From positions 1 to 58,033 of the forward strand of contig JACRBX010000132.1 in the NCBI GenBank assembly GCA_016219225.1: a stretch of DNA of 58,033 nucleotides. Reading direction: 5' to 3'. The notes under the pieces were generated by a model. It was given only the letters and a program-made list of their open reading frames with translations. It was not told the DNA's origin and ran no database searches. Source of the stretch: Deltaproteobacteria bacterium (GTDB lineage Bacteria > Desulfobacterota > RBG-13-43-22). Position 1 is the first letter of the stretch. Each line of letters starts with the position of its first letter. The position numbers were made by a program, and so were the translations under genes. Positions 25,015-32,780 of the stretch are shown piece by piece.

Positions 25015-27292
25015 ACAGATGGTGCTGCTTGGGGACCCCGGCTCCGGCAAAACCACCTTTATCAACCATCTTGCTTTATGCTTAGCGGCCCATCGCCTGG
25101 AACCTCAAAGCGATTGGTTGGCCCGTCTTTCCATTTGGCCGGATACAGAGGCCGACCTTATCCCTGTTCTGGTGACTCTACGAGATTTTGCCCAATGGAG
25201 TCGAACCTGCGATACGACGGCCGAGCCCTGTCACCTGTGGAACTTCATTGTTAACCGCCTGGAAGCCCAGAACCTAAAATCTGTGGCGGCTCCCCTCGAA
25301 CGGGTTCTTGAGGAGGGTCGTGTTATTGTTTTGCTCGATGGTCTGGATGAAATCCCGGATAAAGCCAGAAGCGCTTTTGTTCGGGAGGCCATACGCGCCT
25401 TTGCCAAACGCTATCCCGAGACACGCTTGATTGTCACTTGTCGGGTCCTTTCGTATCAGCATGAAGGTTATAAGCTAAATGAGTTTCCGTATCTTGAGTT
25501 GGCGGCCTTTGATGAAGACATGATAAGCCGATTTATTAAGGCCTGGTACACAGAATTGGTCCATCTTGGCACGCTTAAAACCGACCAGGCCGAAACATTA
25601 AAAAGAGGACTGGAAGATTCAATGAGGCGGCCGGATATCCGTGAACTGGCTTCCAATCCCCTTTTGATTACCGTTATGGCCCTGGTGAATACCCACAAGG
25701 GCCGACTCCCTGATGCCAGGGCCAAGCTTTACGAAGAAGCCGTCGATATATTGCTTTGGCGCTGGGACCAGAACAAGGCTATCGGAGGAGAGAAGTCGTT
25801 ACCACGTCTAAGTGAGCTTCTTTGGGAGGCCGGACGAACGGATGCAGACCTCAGAAGGGTGCTCTGGCATCTGGCCTTCCTGGCCCAGGAAACAGGCGGT
25901 GCCAAAAAAGGAGATTCCCGGGCGGACATACAGGAGTGGCATTTGCAAAAGGCCCTGGCAGAGCTTCATCCGACTAAAAGTTTGGATTGGTCTCAGCTAA
26001 TGATTGACGCCATCAAGCTGAGGTCAGGGCTGCTGCTGGAACGAGAGCCTGGAGTATATAGTTTCCCACACCGCACTTTTCAGGAGTATCTCGCAGCATC
26101 CCATCTTTCCATACAAACCGATTTTGCCAAGAAGGCGGCCGGGCTGGCCGGAGAGGGGGCCCTTTGGCGCGATGTCATCCTTCTCGCGGCCGGACGGTTG
26201 TTTTATGTCAATGGGGAACTTGAAAAATCCATTGTGCTTTTGAGTGAGTTATCTCCGAAGGAATTGAAGGATGAAGATGTCTCGTGGTACAAAGCCTGGC
26301 TTGCCGGAGACATCATCCTGGAGATTGGTGTCAACCGGGTTGAGCAGATGGAAATGGGCGTGGAATTGAGAGATCGAATCCGAGGGAGATTGGTCCAGAT
26401 ATTGAGCTTGGGTCGGTTGGCTGCCAGAGAAAGGGTTTCTGCGGGGGATACACTGGCCAAGTTAGGGGACCCGCGGTTTCGGACCGATGCCTGGTATTTG
26501 CCTGATGAGCCTCTACTGGGATTTGTAGAGATCCCTAATGAAGTTTTTCTTCCTGCCTATTATATTGCCAGGTATCCTGTGACCATGGCCCAATATGAGA
26601 TGTTTGTTGAGGATGGCGGGTATAGCCAAGATCGATACTGGAAGGAGGCAGAGAAGGCTGAAGTGTGGAGGAGTGGTAAGATTAAGGAAACAAGGGAGAC
26701 CGATTTTCGTGAGAGACCTCATAATTATGGTGTACCTTTCAATCTTCCTAATCATCCCATCGTAGGGGTCACCTGGTATGAAGCCCTTGCATACTGCCGA
26801 TGGCTCACGGAGCAGTTGCAAAACTGGACAGCCACGCCGAAGCTAATAGCAAAGCGGATACAGGAGGAACAATGGGAAATACGCCTTCCAACGGAGGCCG
26901 AGTGGGAGAAAGCTGCCCGAGGACCGCAAGGTCGCATCTACCCCTGGGGTGACCAAGCTGATCCGAATTTGGCGAATTCTTATGACGCGGGGATTGGTTC
27001 AACCAGTGCCGTGGGTTGTTTTCCTTGTGATGGAAGACCTTATGGCTGTATGGATTTGGCTGGGAATATTTCGGAGTGGTGCCTGAATAGCCCATCAGGA
27101 GATGAGTCCCGGGTGCTGCGCGGGGGGGCGTTCAACGAGAACCTCCGTACCGCGTACCGTAACAGGCTTAATCCCGTCAGCAGGGGTTACAATTTTGGGT
27201 TTCGTGTTGTTCTGGCTCCACTATGGTTTCGGTATGGAAATACCGTGGGATTGCGCAAGGCGGTTTTTGGAAGGGGAGTGTTCAAAAGATAA
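24983..27292 (+). CDS. NACHT/FGE protein 1: NACHT NTPase with C-terminal FGE/C-type-lectin-fold domain
   Basis: NACHT module: Walker A GDPGSGKTTF, Walker B VIVLLDGLDEIP, sensor-like RLIVTCRVLSY, NPLLITVMALVNTHKGRLPDA and winged-helix YSFPHRTFQEYLAAS. A helical linker ends in the AGDTLAKLGDPRF motif common in STAND-FGE proteins. The FGE-like domain (about 510-769) has NHPIVGVTWYEALAYCRWL, IRLPTEAEWEKAARG, YPWGDQ and CMDLAGNISEW, ending VLRGGAFNENLRTAYRN ... FGFRVVLAP. It lacks the catalytic Cys pair of true formylglycine-generating enzymes, so a binding role is inferred. About 22 codons present in protein 2 (the GSFLIGSDK loop) are missing near 26536. The nominal TTG start is an artefact of the frame break. 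The gene ends 18 bp before the next. Confidence 0.85.
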   Translation: MSALEAAIQNKQMVLLGDPGSGKTTFINHLALCLAAHRLEPQSDWLARLSIWPDTEADLIPVLVTLRDFAQWSRTCDTTAEPCHLWNFIVNRLEAQNLKSVAAPLERVLEEGRVIVLLDGLDEIPDKARSAFVREAIRAFAKRYPETRLIVTCRVLSYQHEGYKLNEFPYLELAAFDEDMISRFIKAWYTELVHLGTLKTDQAETLKRGLEDSMRRPDIRELASNPLLITVMALVNTHKGRLPDARAKLYEEAVDILLWRWDQNKAIGGEKSLPRLSELLWEAGRTDADLRRVLWHLAFLAQETGGAKKGDSRADIQEWHLQKALAELHPTKSLDWSQLMIDAIKLRSGLLLEREPGVYSFPHRTFQEYLAASHLSIQTDFAKKAAGLAGEGALWRDVILLAAGRLFYVNGELEKSIVLLSELSPKELKDEDVSWYKAWLAGDIILEIGVNRVEQMEMGVELRDRIRGRLVQILSLGRLAARERVSAGDTLAKLGDPRFRTDAWYLPDEPLLGFVEIPNEVFLPAYYIARYPVTMAQYEMFVEDGGYSQDRYWKEAEKAEVWRSGKIKETRETDFRERPHNYGVPFNLPNHPIVGVTWYEALAYCRWLTEQLQNWTATPKLIAKRIQEEQWEIRLPTEAEWEKAARGPQGRIYPWGDQADPNLANSYDAGIGSTSAVGCFPCDGRPYGCMDLAGNISEWCLNSPSGDESRVLRGGAFNENLRTAYRNRLNPVSRGYNFGFRVVLAPLWFRYGNTVGLRKAVFGRGVFKR

Positions 27293-27310
27293 AGGACCAA
27301 CGGAGGGGCC

Positions 27311-30300
27311 GTGAGCAAAATAACCTGGTTGCACTTGTCGGATCTGCATTTTCGGGTTGATGAATCGAATAAAAATCACACCTGGGACCAAGACCTTGTT
27401 CTGAAGAAGTTACTTGAAGATATCCGGCAAAGGAGAGAAGAAAATGCCATTTTTCCTGATTTCATTGTCGTGACCGGGGACGTTGCTTTTAGCGGGTCGA
27501 AAGAGGAATATACCCTTGCGAAGGCCTTTTTAGATGATTTATTAAAGGCCGCAGGACTTGTCGGGAAAAAAGACCGGCTTTTTATTGTACCGGGGAACCA
27601 CGATGTGGACAGGAGCGCTATCACACGGGGTGTGATAGGCATGGCAGCATCTTTGAAAGATGAGGAATCTGTGAATGAGGTCCTGGCGAGCAAGGGGGAC
27701 AGAAGCCTGTTATTGAAGAGGCTAAAGAAATTCGGAAAATTTGTGAAGGGATATTTTGAAGAATGCCTTTTGTTTGATCAAAACCATTATTTCTATGAAA
27801 AGATTCTTCCCGTCGGGGAGCACAAAGTGGCTGTGTTGGGGCTTAATTCTGCTATTCTTGCCCGGGGAGAAGGGGAGGAATACGGAAAATTAGTTTTAGG
27901 GGAACGCCAGGTCAAGGAAGTCCTCGAAAAAGTTCCAAAGGCAGATCTTTATATTGCCCTCATGCATCATCCCTTTGACTGGTATTGGAAGTTTGATCGG
28001 GACCACTGCATGCCCATGTTGATGGAGAAATGCGACTTCATCCTCCACGGGCATCTTCACGATGCAGGTCTTGGGCTTGAGTCGACACCGGATGCCTCCT
28101 CCATGATCGTGGCGGCCGGTGCTTGCTATGAAACCCGTCAGTCTCGAAATTCCTATAACTATGTTCAATTGGATTTAAAAACCGGTAGGGGGATTTTGTT
28201 TTTGCGGATGTTTTCGGATCGTAGTGGCGGATTCTGGACTGAGGATACCCAAACCTACAAAAACGCAAAGAATGGACAGTACAAGTTCCAATTTTCGGTT
28301 TCGGCAAAAAAGTCGGCAAAAAAGAATAGAAAGAAGGGTCCTTCGGTCCCAAGGATTAAAGACATTGACATGTCACTACTGGAAGAAAACTATCTCCAAA
28401 GGATGCAGGAAATATGTAACGCCTTGCCCCTCGGTACTATAGATCCCTTGGCCGCAGAAAGGACGCGCGTACACATCATGAACTTGCAGTCATTGTATGT
28501 GGGATTAAATACGCGTTCAATTATTCAGGAAATGGATGAATCCGGTTGGAAAATTAAGAACAAAAAGGGGAAAGTCACCCTAAAGTTGCAAACCGAAACC
28601 AAATCACTTTCCGCTTTGCAAGCGGTTGACCGGGAAAGGGAGATTGTTCTTCTTGGCGATCCGGGAAGCGGTAAATCTACATTTGCAAACTATCTGGCCC
28701 TTTGCTTGGCCGGGGCCCGACTTGAAGAAATGGGCAAATCCAAACCGGAATTTGGAGAAAAGTGGCTTAAAAAAATTGAACCGGAGTGGACCCACGGAGC
28801 TTTATTGCCGATCCGTGTAACATTGCGTGATTTCGCTGCCAGTCGGCATTGCACTGGAAAGAGCGCCGGAATCTGGGGCTTCCTTGCCGATTGCTTGACA
28901 GACGAGTGTTTCCCGGAGTTGACCGCTTATCTCCGAAAACAAGCCTTGGCAGGAGGAGTATTGTTCCTTTTTGACGGTTTGGATGAGGTGGCAGAACCGC
29001 GAATGCGTGAGGCCGTACGGGACACCTTGGTAGATTTTGTGAGGAGTCACCGAGACCCGCAAAACCGGTACTTGGTGACCGGCCGGACCTATGCCTATCA
29101 GGATACCACCTGGCAATTAAAGGGATTTGCAGCCCACACTCTGGCGTCCCTGAATCAAGACCAGATCGATACTCTGGTCAGCCATTGGTATGAAGAGACT
29201 TGCCGTTTGGGGTGGAAAAATCGTTCAGAAGCAAAAGAACTAACCCATTGGCTGCAGACAGCGGCTAAAAGACCTGATTTGATGCCTCTTGCAGTGAATC
29301 CTTTACAGCTCACAATGATGGCGTCCCTTCAATTTTCATGGGGAAAGCTCCCGGATGACCGTGTGGATCTTTATCAAGAAATGGTGAGACTTCTTCTGGT
29401 TCGTTGGCAAGAGGGCAGGCTCGGGAAAGAAAGCGGAATAACAAAGATAGTGGGTGCCAAAACGCTGGAATCGGCCTTGGAGCGCGTGGCTTTTGTGGCC
29501 CACAATTCCCAGGGAAACCCGGAGGGTGTTGCCGATATAGCAGAATCTCAACTACTTGAAGTTTTACAAGACAGCCTGGAGGGTAGCTGGGACAAGGCCA
29601 GTGAAGTGGCAAAGTACATAAAAGAGAGAGCCGGTCTACTGGTTGAGAGAGGTCCAGGGATGTACGCTTTCCCTCACAGGAGCTATCAGGAGTACCTCGC
29701 AGGTGCTTTCCTTGCTGTTCAGGACAATTTCCCTGATGATGCTGCCTCTTTCGCTCATGAAAATTATGGACAATGGCGTGAGGTTGTACTCTGGGCCGTA
29801 GGGATCATGTCCAGGACAAAGAAAATGATTCATGTAGCGGTAGATGTTGTCGATGCTCTGTGTTTTGACGATGTACCCGGGGAGGATATATCAGAGAAGG
29901 CCTGGAGGGCCGCAAATCTGGCGGGTGAGGCCTTACTCGAGATCGGTCTTGATACCGTACGGGCCAGGTCCAGATACGAAAAAATTATAAGTCGTGTTCG
30001 GAAATGGCTGGTAGAATGGTTAGAGAGGGGAGTACTTGCCCAAGGAGAGCGCGTTGTCGCCGGCAATACTCTGGCCAAGTTGGGTGACCCGCGGTTTCGG
30101 GCCGATACCTGGTATTTGCCTGATGAGCCTCTGCTGGGATTTATGGAGGTTCCTGAAGGTTCGTTTTTGATAGGCAGCGACAAGAACCGGGACAAAGAAG
30201 CTTATGATGCTGAAATGCCGCAACACGAGGTCTATCTGTCAACCTATTATATGGCCAAGTATCTTGTGACCGTGGCCCAGTTCAAGGCCTTTGTGCAAGA

Positions 30301-30784
30301 AAGTGGACACAAGCCAAAGGATGAAGATAGTCTTAAGGGTTTAGAGAACCATCCCGTGGTGTATGTCTCCTGGAATGATGCCCGGGCTTACTGCCGGTGG
30401 TTGACGGTGCAATTGAAAAACAGCCCTGCCACCCCGGAGCCGATAGCCAGGCGGGTACAGAAAGAACAATGGGAAATACGGCTTCCAACCGAGGCCGAAT
30501 GGGAGAAGGCGGCCCGAGGACCGGATGGTCACATTTATCCTTGGGGTGACCAGGTTGATCCGAATAAGGCGAACTATGGCGACACAGGGATTGGAACTAC
30601 CAGTGCCGTGGGGTGTTTTCCTGGTGGTGCAAGTCCTTTTGGCTGTCTGGATATGGCCGGGAATGTTTGGGAATGGACGGGAAGCATCTTTAAGCCCTAT
30701 CTCGATACACCAGAGGACAAACAAGAAGACCTTAAAGGAAAAAGCCCCGGTGCTGCGCGGGGGGGCGTTCTTCAGTTATCATAG
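27311..30784 (+). CDS. NACHT/FGE protein 2: metallophosphoesterase-NACHT-FGE/CLec fusion
   Basis: 1157 residues from GTG (GGAGGGG site). About 1-340 are a calcineurin-like phosphoesterase with all metal motifs: LSDLHF, VTGDVAFSG, VPGNHDVD, LMHHPFDW, LHGHLHDAG. A linker (LYVGLNT) precedes NACHT: Walker A GDPGSGKSTF, Walker B GGVLFLFDGLDEVAE, NPLQLTMMASL, YAFPHRSYQEYLAG. The FGE/CLec domain starts GSFLIGSDKNRDKEAYDAEM and has RLPTEAEWEKAARGPDG and CLDMAGNVWEWTG. The frame stops at 30784 after GKSPGAARGG; in the +1 frame VLRGGAFFSYHRNLRSAYR continues to GFRVVLSPSGF (stop 30876-30878). The phosphoesterase is the likely effector and the lectin-fold end the sensor. It is in an operon with protein 1. 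Confidence 0.88.
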   Translation: MSKITWLHLSDLHFRVDESNKNHTWDQDLVLKKLLEDIRQRREENAIFPDFIVVTGDVAFSGSKEEYTLAKAFLDDLLKAAGLVGKKDRLFIVPGNHDVDRSAITRGVIGMAASLKDEESVNEVLASKGDRSLLLKRLKKFGKFVKGYFEECLLFDQNHYFYEKILPVGEHKVAVLGLNSAILARGEGEEYGKLVLGERQVKEVLEKVPKADLYIALMHHPFDWYWKFDRDHCMPMLMEKCDFILHGHLHDAGLGLESTPDASSMIVAAGACYETRQSRNSYNYVQLDLKTGRGILFLRMFSDRSGGFWTEDTQTYKNAKNGQYKFQFSVSAKKSAKKNRKKGPSVPRIKDIDMSLLEENYLQRMQEICNALPLGTIDPLAAERTRVHIMNLQSLYVGLNTRSIIQEMDESGWKIKNKKGKVTLKLQTETKSLSALQAVDREREIVLLGDPGSGKSTFANYLALCLAGARLEEMGKSKPEFGEKWLKKIEPEWTHGALLPIRVTLRDFAASRHCTGKSAGIWGFLADCLTDECFPELTAYLRKQALAGGVLFLFDGLDEVAEPRMREAVRDTLVDFVRSHRDPQNRYLVTGRTYAYQDTTWQLKGFAAHTLASLNQDQIDTLVSHWYEETCRLGWKNRSEAKELTHWLQTAAKRPDLMPLAVNPLQLTMMASLQFSWGKLPDDRVDLYQEMVRLLLVRWQEGRLGKESGITKIVGAKTLESALERVAFVAHNSQGNPEGVADIAESQLLEVLQDSLEGSWDKASEVAKYIKERAGLLVERGPGMYAFPHRSYQEYLAGAFLAVQDNFPDDAASFAHENYGQWREVVLWAVGIMSRTKKMIHVAVDVVDALCFDDVPGEDISEKAWRAANLAGEALLEIGLDTVRARSRYEKIISRVRKWLVEWLERGVLAQGERVVAGNTLAKLGDPRFRADTWYLPDEPLLGFMEVPEGSFLIGSDKNRDKEAYDAEMPQHEVYLSTYYMAKYLVTVAQFKAFVQESGHKPKDEDSLKGLENHPVVYVSWNDARAYCRWLTVQLKNSPATPEPIARRVQKEQWEIRLPTEAEWEKAARGPDGHIYPWGDQVDPNKANYGDTGIGTTSAVGCFPGGASPFGCLDMAGNVWEWTGSIFKPYLDTPEDKQEDLKGKSPGAARGGVLQLS

Positions 30785-30878
30785 GAACCTCCGTTCCGCG
30801 TACCGTAGCAGAAACTATCCCGTCAGCAGGCTCAACAACGTTGGTTTTCGGGTTGTTTTGTCCCCATCAGGGTTCTGA
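30750..30878 (+). other. Out-of-frame continuation of NACHT/FGE protein 2 (putative variable region)
   Basis: This frame encodes VLRGGAF, NLRSAYRSRNYPVSR and GFRVV, the conserved end of the FGE/CLec fold and homologous to the end of protein 1. The break lies between about 30720 and 30750. Dropping one base near the A5 (30739-30743) or C4 (30745-30748) run would restore a protein of about 1189 residues. Confidence 0.75.
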
Positions 30879-30930
30879 CCTCTGTTCCTCTGAACTCTAA
30901 AGACGGGTAAACCGCGGGCATTGCTTCCGA

Positions 30931-30958
30931 TTCCGGAAATCCTCAATCGGAGTCCACC
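30931..30958. terminator. Hairpin downstream of the NACHT island
   Basis: TCCGATT and AATCGGA are complementary around a 12-base loop, some 55 bases after the restored stop of protein 2. There is no U-tract. It could be a transcript-end hairpin, or the structured element that follows variable regions in some DGR targets. Confidence 0.3.
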
Positions 30959-31006
30959 CAATATGCAGGATTTGTCATCGTGACAATCCGGTCAGGAGGA
31001 TTGAAT

Positions 31007-31405
31007 TTGATCTGTCATGTCCATCATGTCCATCTCTTTGCTTCCGATGTAAAGAAAAGCATTCAATTTTATACCGATGGCTTTGGGGGAAAGGTTGTTG
31101 CCGATCTGGAAATGGCCGGGGCCAGAAATATCTTTATCCGGATCGGGAAGGGCAGGGTACATCTTTATGATCAGCCGCCCAGGCATCCGGTCAGGGGCAA
31201 TATCCATCATTTCGGAATACAGACCGATGATATCGAGGCGGTGATTGAACGGTTAAAGTTTATGGGAGTCCATTTTCAGAAAGGGATCGTTGATTTTGGA
31301 TTCTGGAAATATGTCATGGTCCCGGCCCCGGACGATGTTTTGATCGAGCTTTTTCAGGTTGACACCACCCAGCTTCCTGTTGAACTTGCGGACTATTTCG
31401 AGTAA
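31007..31405 (+). CDS. VOC-family (glyoxalase/dioxygenase-fold) protein
   Basis: A 132-residue single VOC domain. Potential metal ligands sit where expected: HHVHLFASD (strand 1), VHLYDQ, GNIHHFGIQTDD and the terminal IELFQ Glu. Helices VKKSIQFYTDGFGGKVV and IEAVIERLKFMGV are typical. A TTG at 31007 is chosen because AGGAGG lies 7 bases upstream; the longer GTG frame (30980) would place that ribosome site inside the gene. The substrate is not deducible; lyase, epimerase or dioxygenase activities occur in this fold. Confidence 0.75.
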   Translation: MICHVHHVHLFASDVKKSIQFYTDGFGGKVVADLEMAGARNIFIRIGKGRVHLYDQPPRHPVRGNIHHFGIQTDDIEAVIERLKFMGVHFQKGIVDFGFWKYVMVPAPDDVLIELFQVDTTQLPVELADYFE

Positions 31406-31562
31406 GATCGGGTTTGATTCGAAAATGCCGTTCAAGGTTCAACGGTCAATGTTCAAAGTTCGGAGAAACCCATTTTCATGTTTCGGGGAGTCCCCTCGGG
31501 CATGAAGATTTAATCGTATTTGTTTCTGTGGTTATTTAATTTTTGAGGCAAGGGAGATCGTT

Positions 31563-31862
31563 ATGCGAAAGAAGTATACCGTTATCGTTCGCAAGAGCAA
31601 GCTGGAATATGTGGCCGTTTGTTTAGAGCTGAATGTGGCCGCTCGTGGGGACACCTTGGCTGATGTGGAGAAGAATTTAAAAGGAACCATAGAATTATAT
31701 CTCACCGACCTCAAGGATCATCCGGAGACAATCTCCCATCCGATGCCGATTGAGGATTTTATTGAATTTTTAGGAGATACGGAACCAGACTGGATTAAGG
31801 AACCGGAAGAAGGTTTTATCCTGAAGCCGCTGGAAATCCATGAGGTTCCTTCTTATGTCTAA
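31563..31862 (+). CDS. hicB: HicB-family antitoxin
   Basis: A 99-residue protein with the HicB-like partial RNase-H fold: KYTVIVRKSKLEYVAVCLEL, VAARGDTLADVEKNLKGTIELYL. It has an acidic C-terminal extension (IEFLGDTEPDWIKEPEEG) in place of an obvious DNA-binding HTH. It would neutralise the HicA-like product of the overlapping downstream gene, whose ATG lies 8 bases inside this one. The antitoxin-first order is less common but known. The GGGAG ribosome site is good. Confidence 0.8.
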   Translation: MRKKYTVIVRKSKLEYVAVCLELNVAARGDTLADVEKNLKGTIELYLTDLKDHPETISHPMPIEDFIEFLGDTEPDWIKEPEEGFILKPLEIHEVPSYV

Positions 31863-32745
31863 TATTCCATCTCTATCGAGCAAGGAATTGATAAGACTTC
31901 TTGAAAAGGGCGGGGCAGGCTTTGTTCGGCAGGGATCAACCGACCATGCTATTTATGCCAGGGTAGTAGAAAGCAAGAGATATTCTGCCCCGGTTCAAAC
32001 CGGGAAGAAGACGCTGGACCCGATTTACTGTAAACGAGTCTTTCGACAATTGAAATTTTCTGATCTGGAAATTGAAAAACTATTGACTTATAGACCCCAT
32101 TCGCTTTTGGTTTTTGAAACACACGAGCAGTTCGGAAACCAGGGAGAAAAACAGATAGAAAGGAGCCTGAAGATGGATCTTTTTACAGCGATTAAGGAAA
32201 GACGGAGTTGCCGGAATTTTTTACCCGACCCGGTGGAGGAGGCCACCATTGAAAAGATCCTGGAGGCCGCTACCTGGGCGCCATCCCCTTTGAATGCCCA
32301 GCCCTGGGAATTTATTGTGGTCACCGGCAATGAAATGAAGGAAAAGATTTATGCCGAGGCCGACGGCCGTCGGAAATGGATCTTTGAAAAAAGCGGCTGG
32401 AAGTGGCTGGACCGCTATCAGGTGGATTTTCTCAAGTCAGCGCCGGTCCTGATTGTTGTGGTGGGCGATCCCCAGAAGACCGGGGCCGATATGTTTATGG
32501 AGGGCGGAGGAGTGGCCTACCAATTAGCCTGCGCCGCGGCCATCCAGAATATGATGCTGGCCGCTCAGGCCCTGGATCTGGGGACCTTATGGTACACCCT
32601 GTTTGATCGGAAGGCCTTGGGGGAGATCCTGGGGATCGATCCGGCAAAATCTCCCATATCGATTGTCTGTCTTGGAAAGGCCGCCGGTTCTCCCGGGACC
32701 ATGGCCAGAAAAGATGTTAAGGAGAAAATAAGATATTTTCGTTAA
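31855..32745 (+). CDS. HicA-like toxin domain in frame with a nitroreductase
   Basis: The open frame from ATG 31855 gives 296 residues. About 1-75 are a HicA/YcfA-type mRNA interferase domain: SSKELIRLLEKGGAGFVRQG, STDHAIYAR with the catalytic-type His, and TLDPIYCKRVFRQLKFSD. Instead of the usual stop after IEKLL, the frame continues without interruption through about 30 linker residues (TYRPHSLLVFETHEQF) into the nitroreductase at 32173. Either the toxin stop was lost, giving a true fusion, or two proteins are made, the second from its own ribosome site. The overlap with hicB (ATGTCTAA) suggests coupling. Confidence 0.6.
   Translation: MSNIPSLSSKELIRLLEKGGAGFVRQGSTDHAIYARVVESKRYSAPVQTGKKTLDPIYCKRVFRQLKFSDLEIEKLLTYRPHSLLVFETHEQFGNQGEKQIERSLKMDLFTAIKERRSCRNFLPDPVEEATIEKILEAATWAPSPLNAQPWEFIVVTGNEMKEKIYAEADGRRKWIFEKSGWKWLDRYQVDFLKSAPVLIVVVGDPQKTGADMFMEGGGVAYQLACAAAIQNMMLAAQALDLGTLWYTLFDRKALGEILGIDPAKSPISIVCLGKAAGSPGTMARKDVKEKIRYFR
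32173..32745 (+). CDS. Nitroreductase-family FMN oxidoreductase
   Basis: 190 residues from an internal ATG with a good AAAGGAG site, the start normally seen in the family (MDLFTAIKERRSCRNFLPDP). FMN-binding segments are clear: RRSCR, WAPSPLNAQPWEFIVV, and a C-terminal GGVAYQLACAAAIQNMMLAA ... LGTLWYT ... VCLGKAAG. These enzymes use FMN and NAD(P)H to reduce nitro groups, quinones or related acceptors; the physiological substrate is unknown. The frame is open upstream into a HicA-like domain. The aminotransferase at 32781 follows after 35 bp. Confidence 0.88.
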   Translation: MDLFTAIKERRSCRNFLPDPVEEATIEKILEAATWAPSPLNAQPWEFIVVTGNEMKEKIYAEADGRRKWIFEKSGWKWLDRYQVDFLKSAPVLIVVVGDPQKTGADMFMEGGGVAYQLACAAAIQNMMLAAQALDLGTLWYTLFDRKALGEILGIDPAKSPISIVCLGKAAGSPGTMARKDVKEKIRYFR

Positions 32746-32780
32746 CAGATTAAATTTTAACGCTATTCAGGAGAAGAACT

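Noticed and set aside
24136-30878. Presence of a complete diversity-generating retroelement
   Set aside because: No reverse transcriptase motif (such as a xxDD box), accessory gene or template repeat was found on either strand of the window; only target-like C-termini are seen.
26500-30878. Annotation of the C-terminal domains as active formylglycine-generating sulfatase-modifying enzymes
   Set aside because: The catalytic Cys pair is absent in both, no sulfatase gene is nearby, and the domains are fused to NACHT modules.
30879-31006. A tRNA or attachment site bordering the NACHT island
   Set aside because: No cloverleaf or tRNA 3'-end match was seen; only a small hairpin is present.
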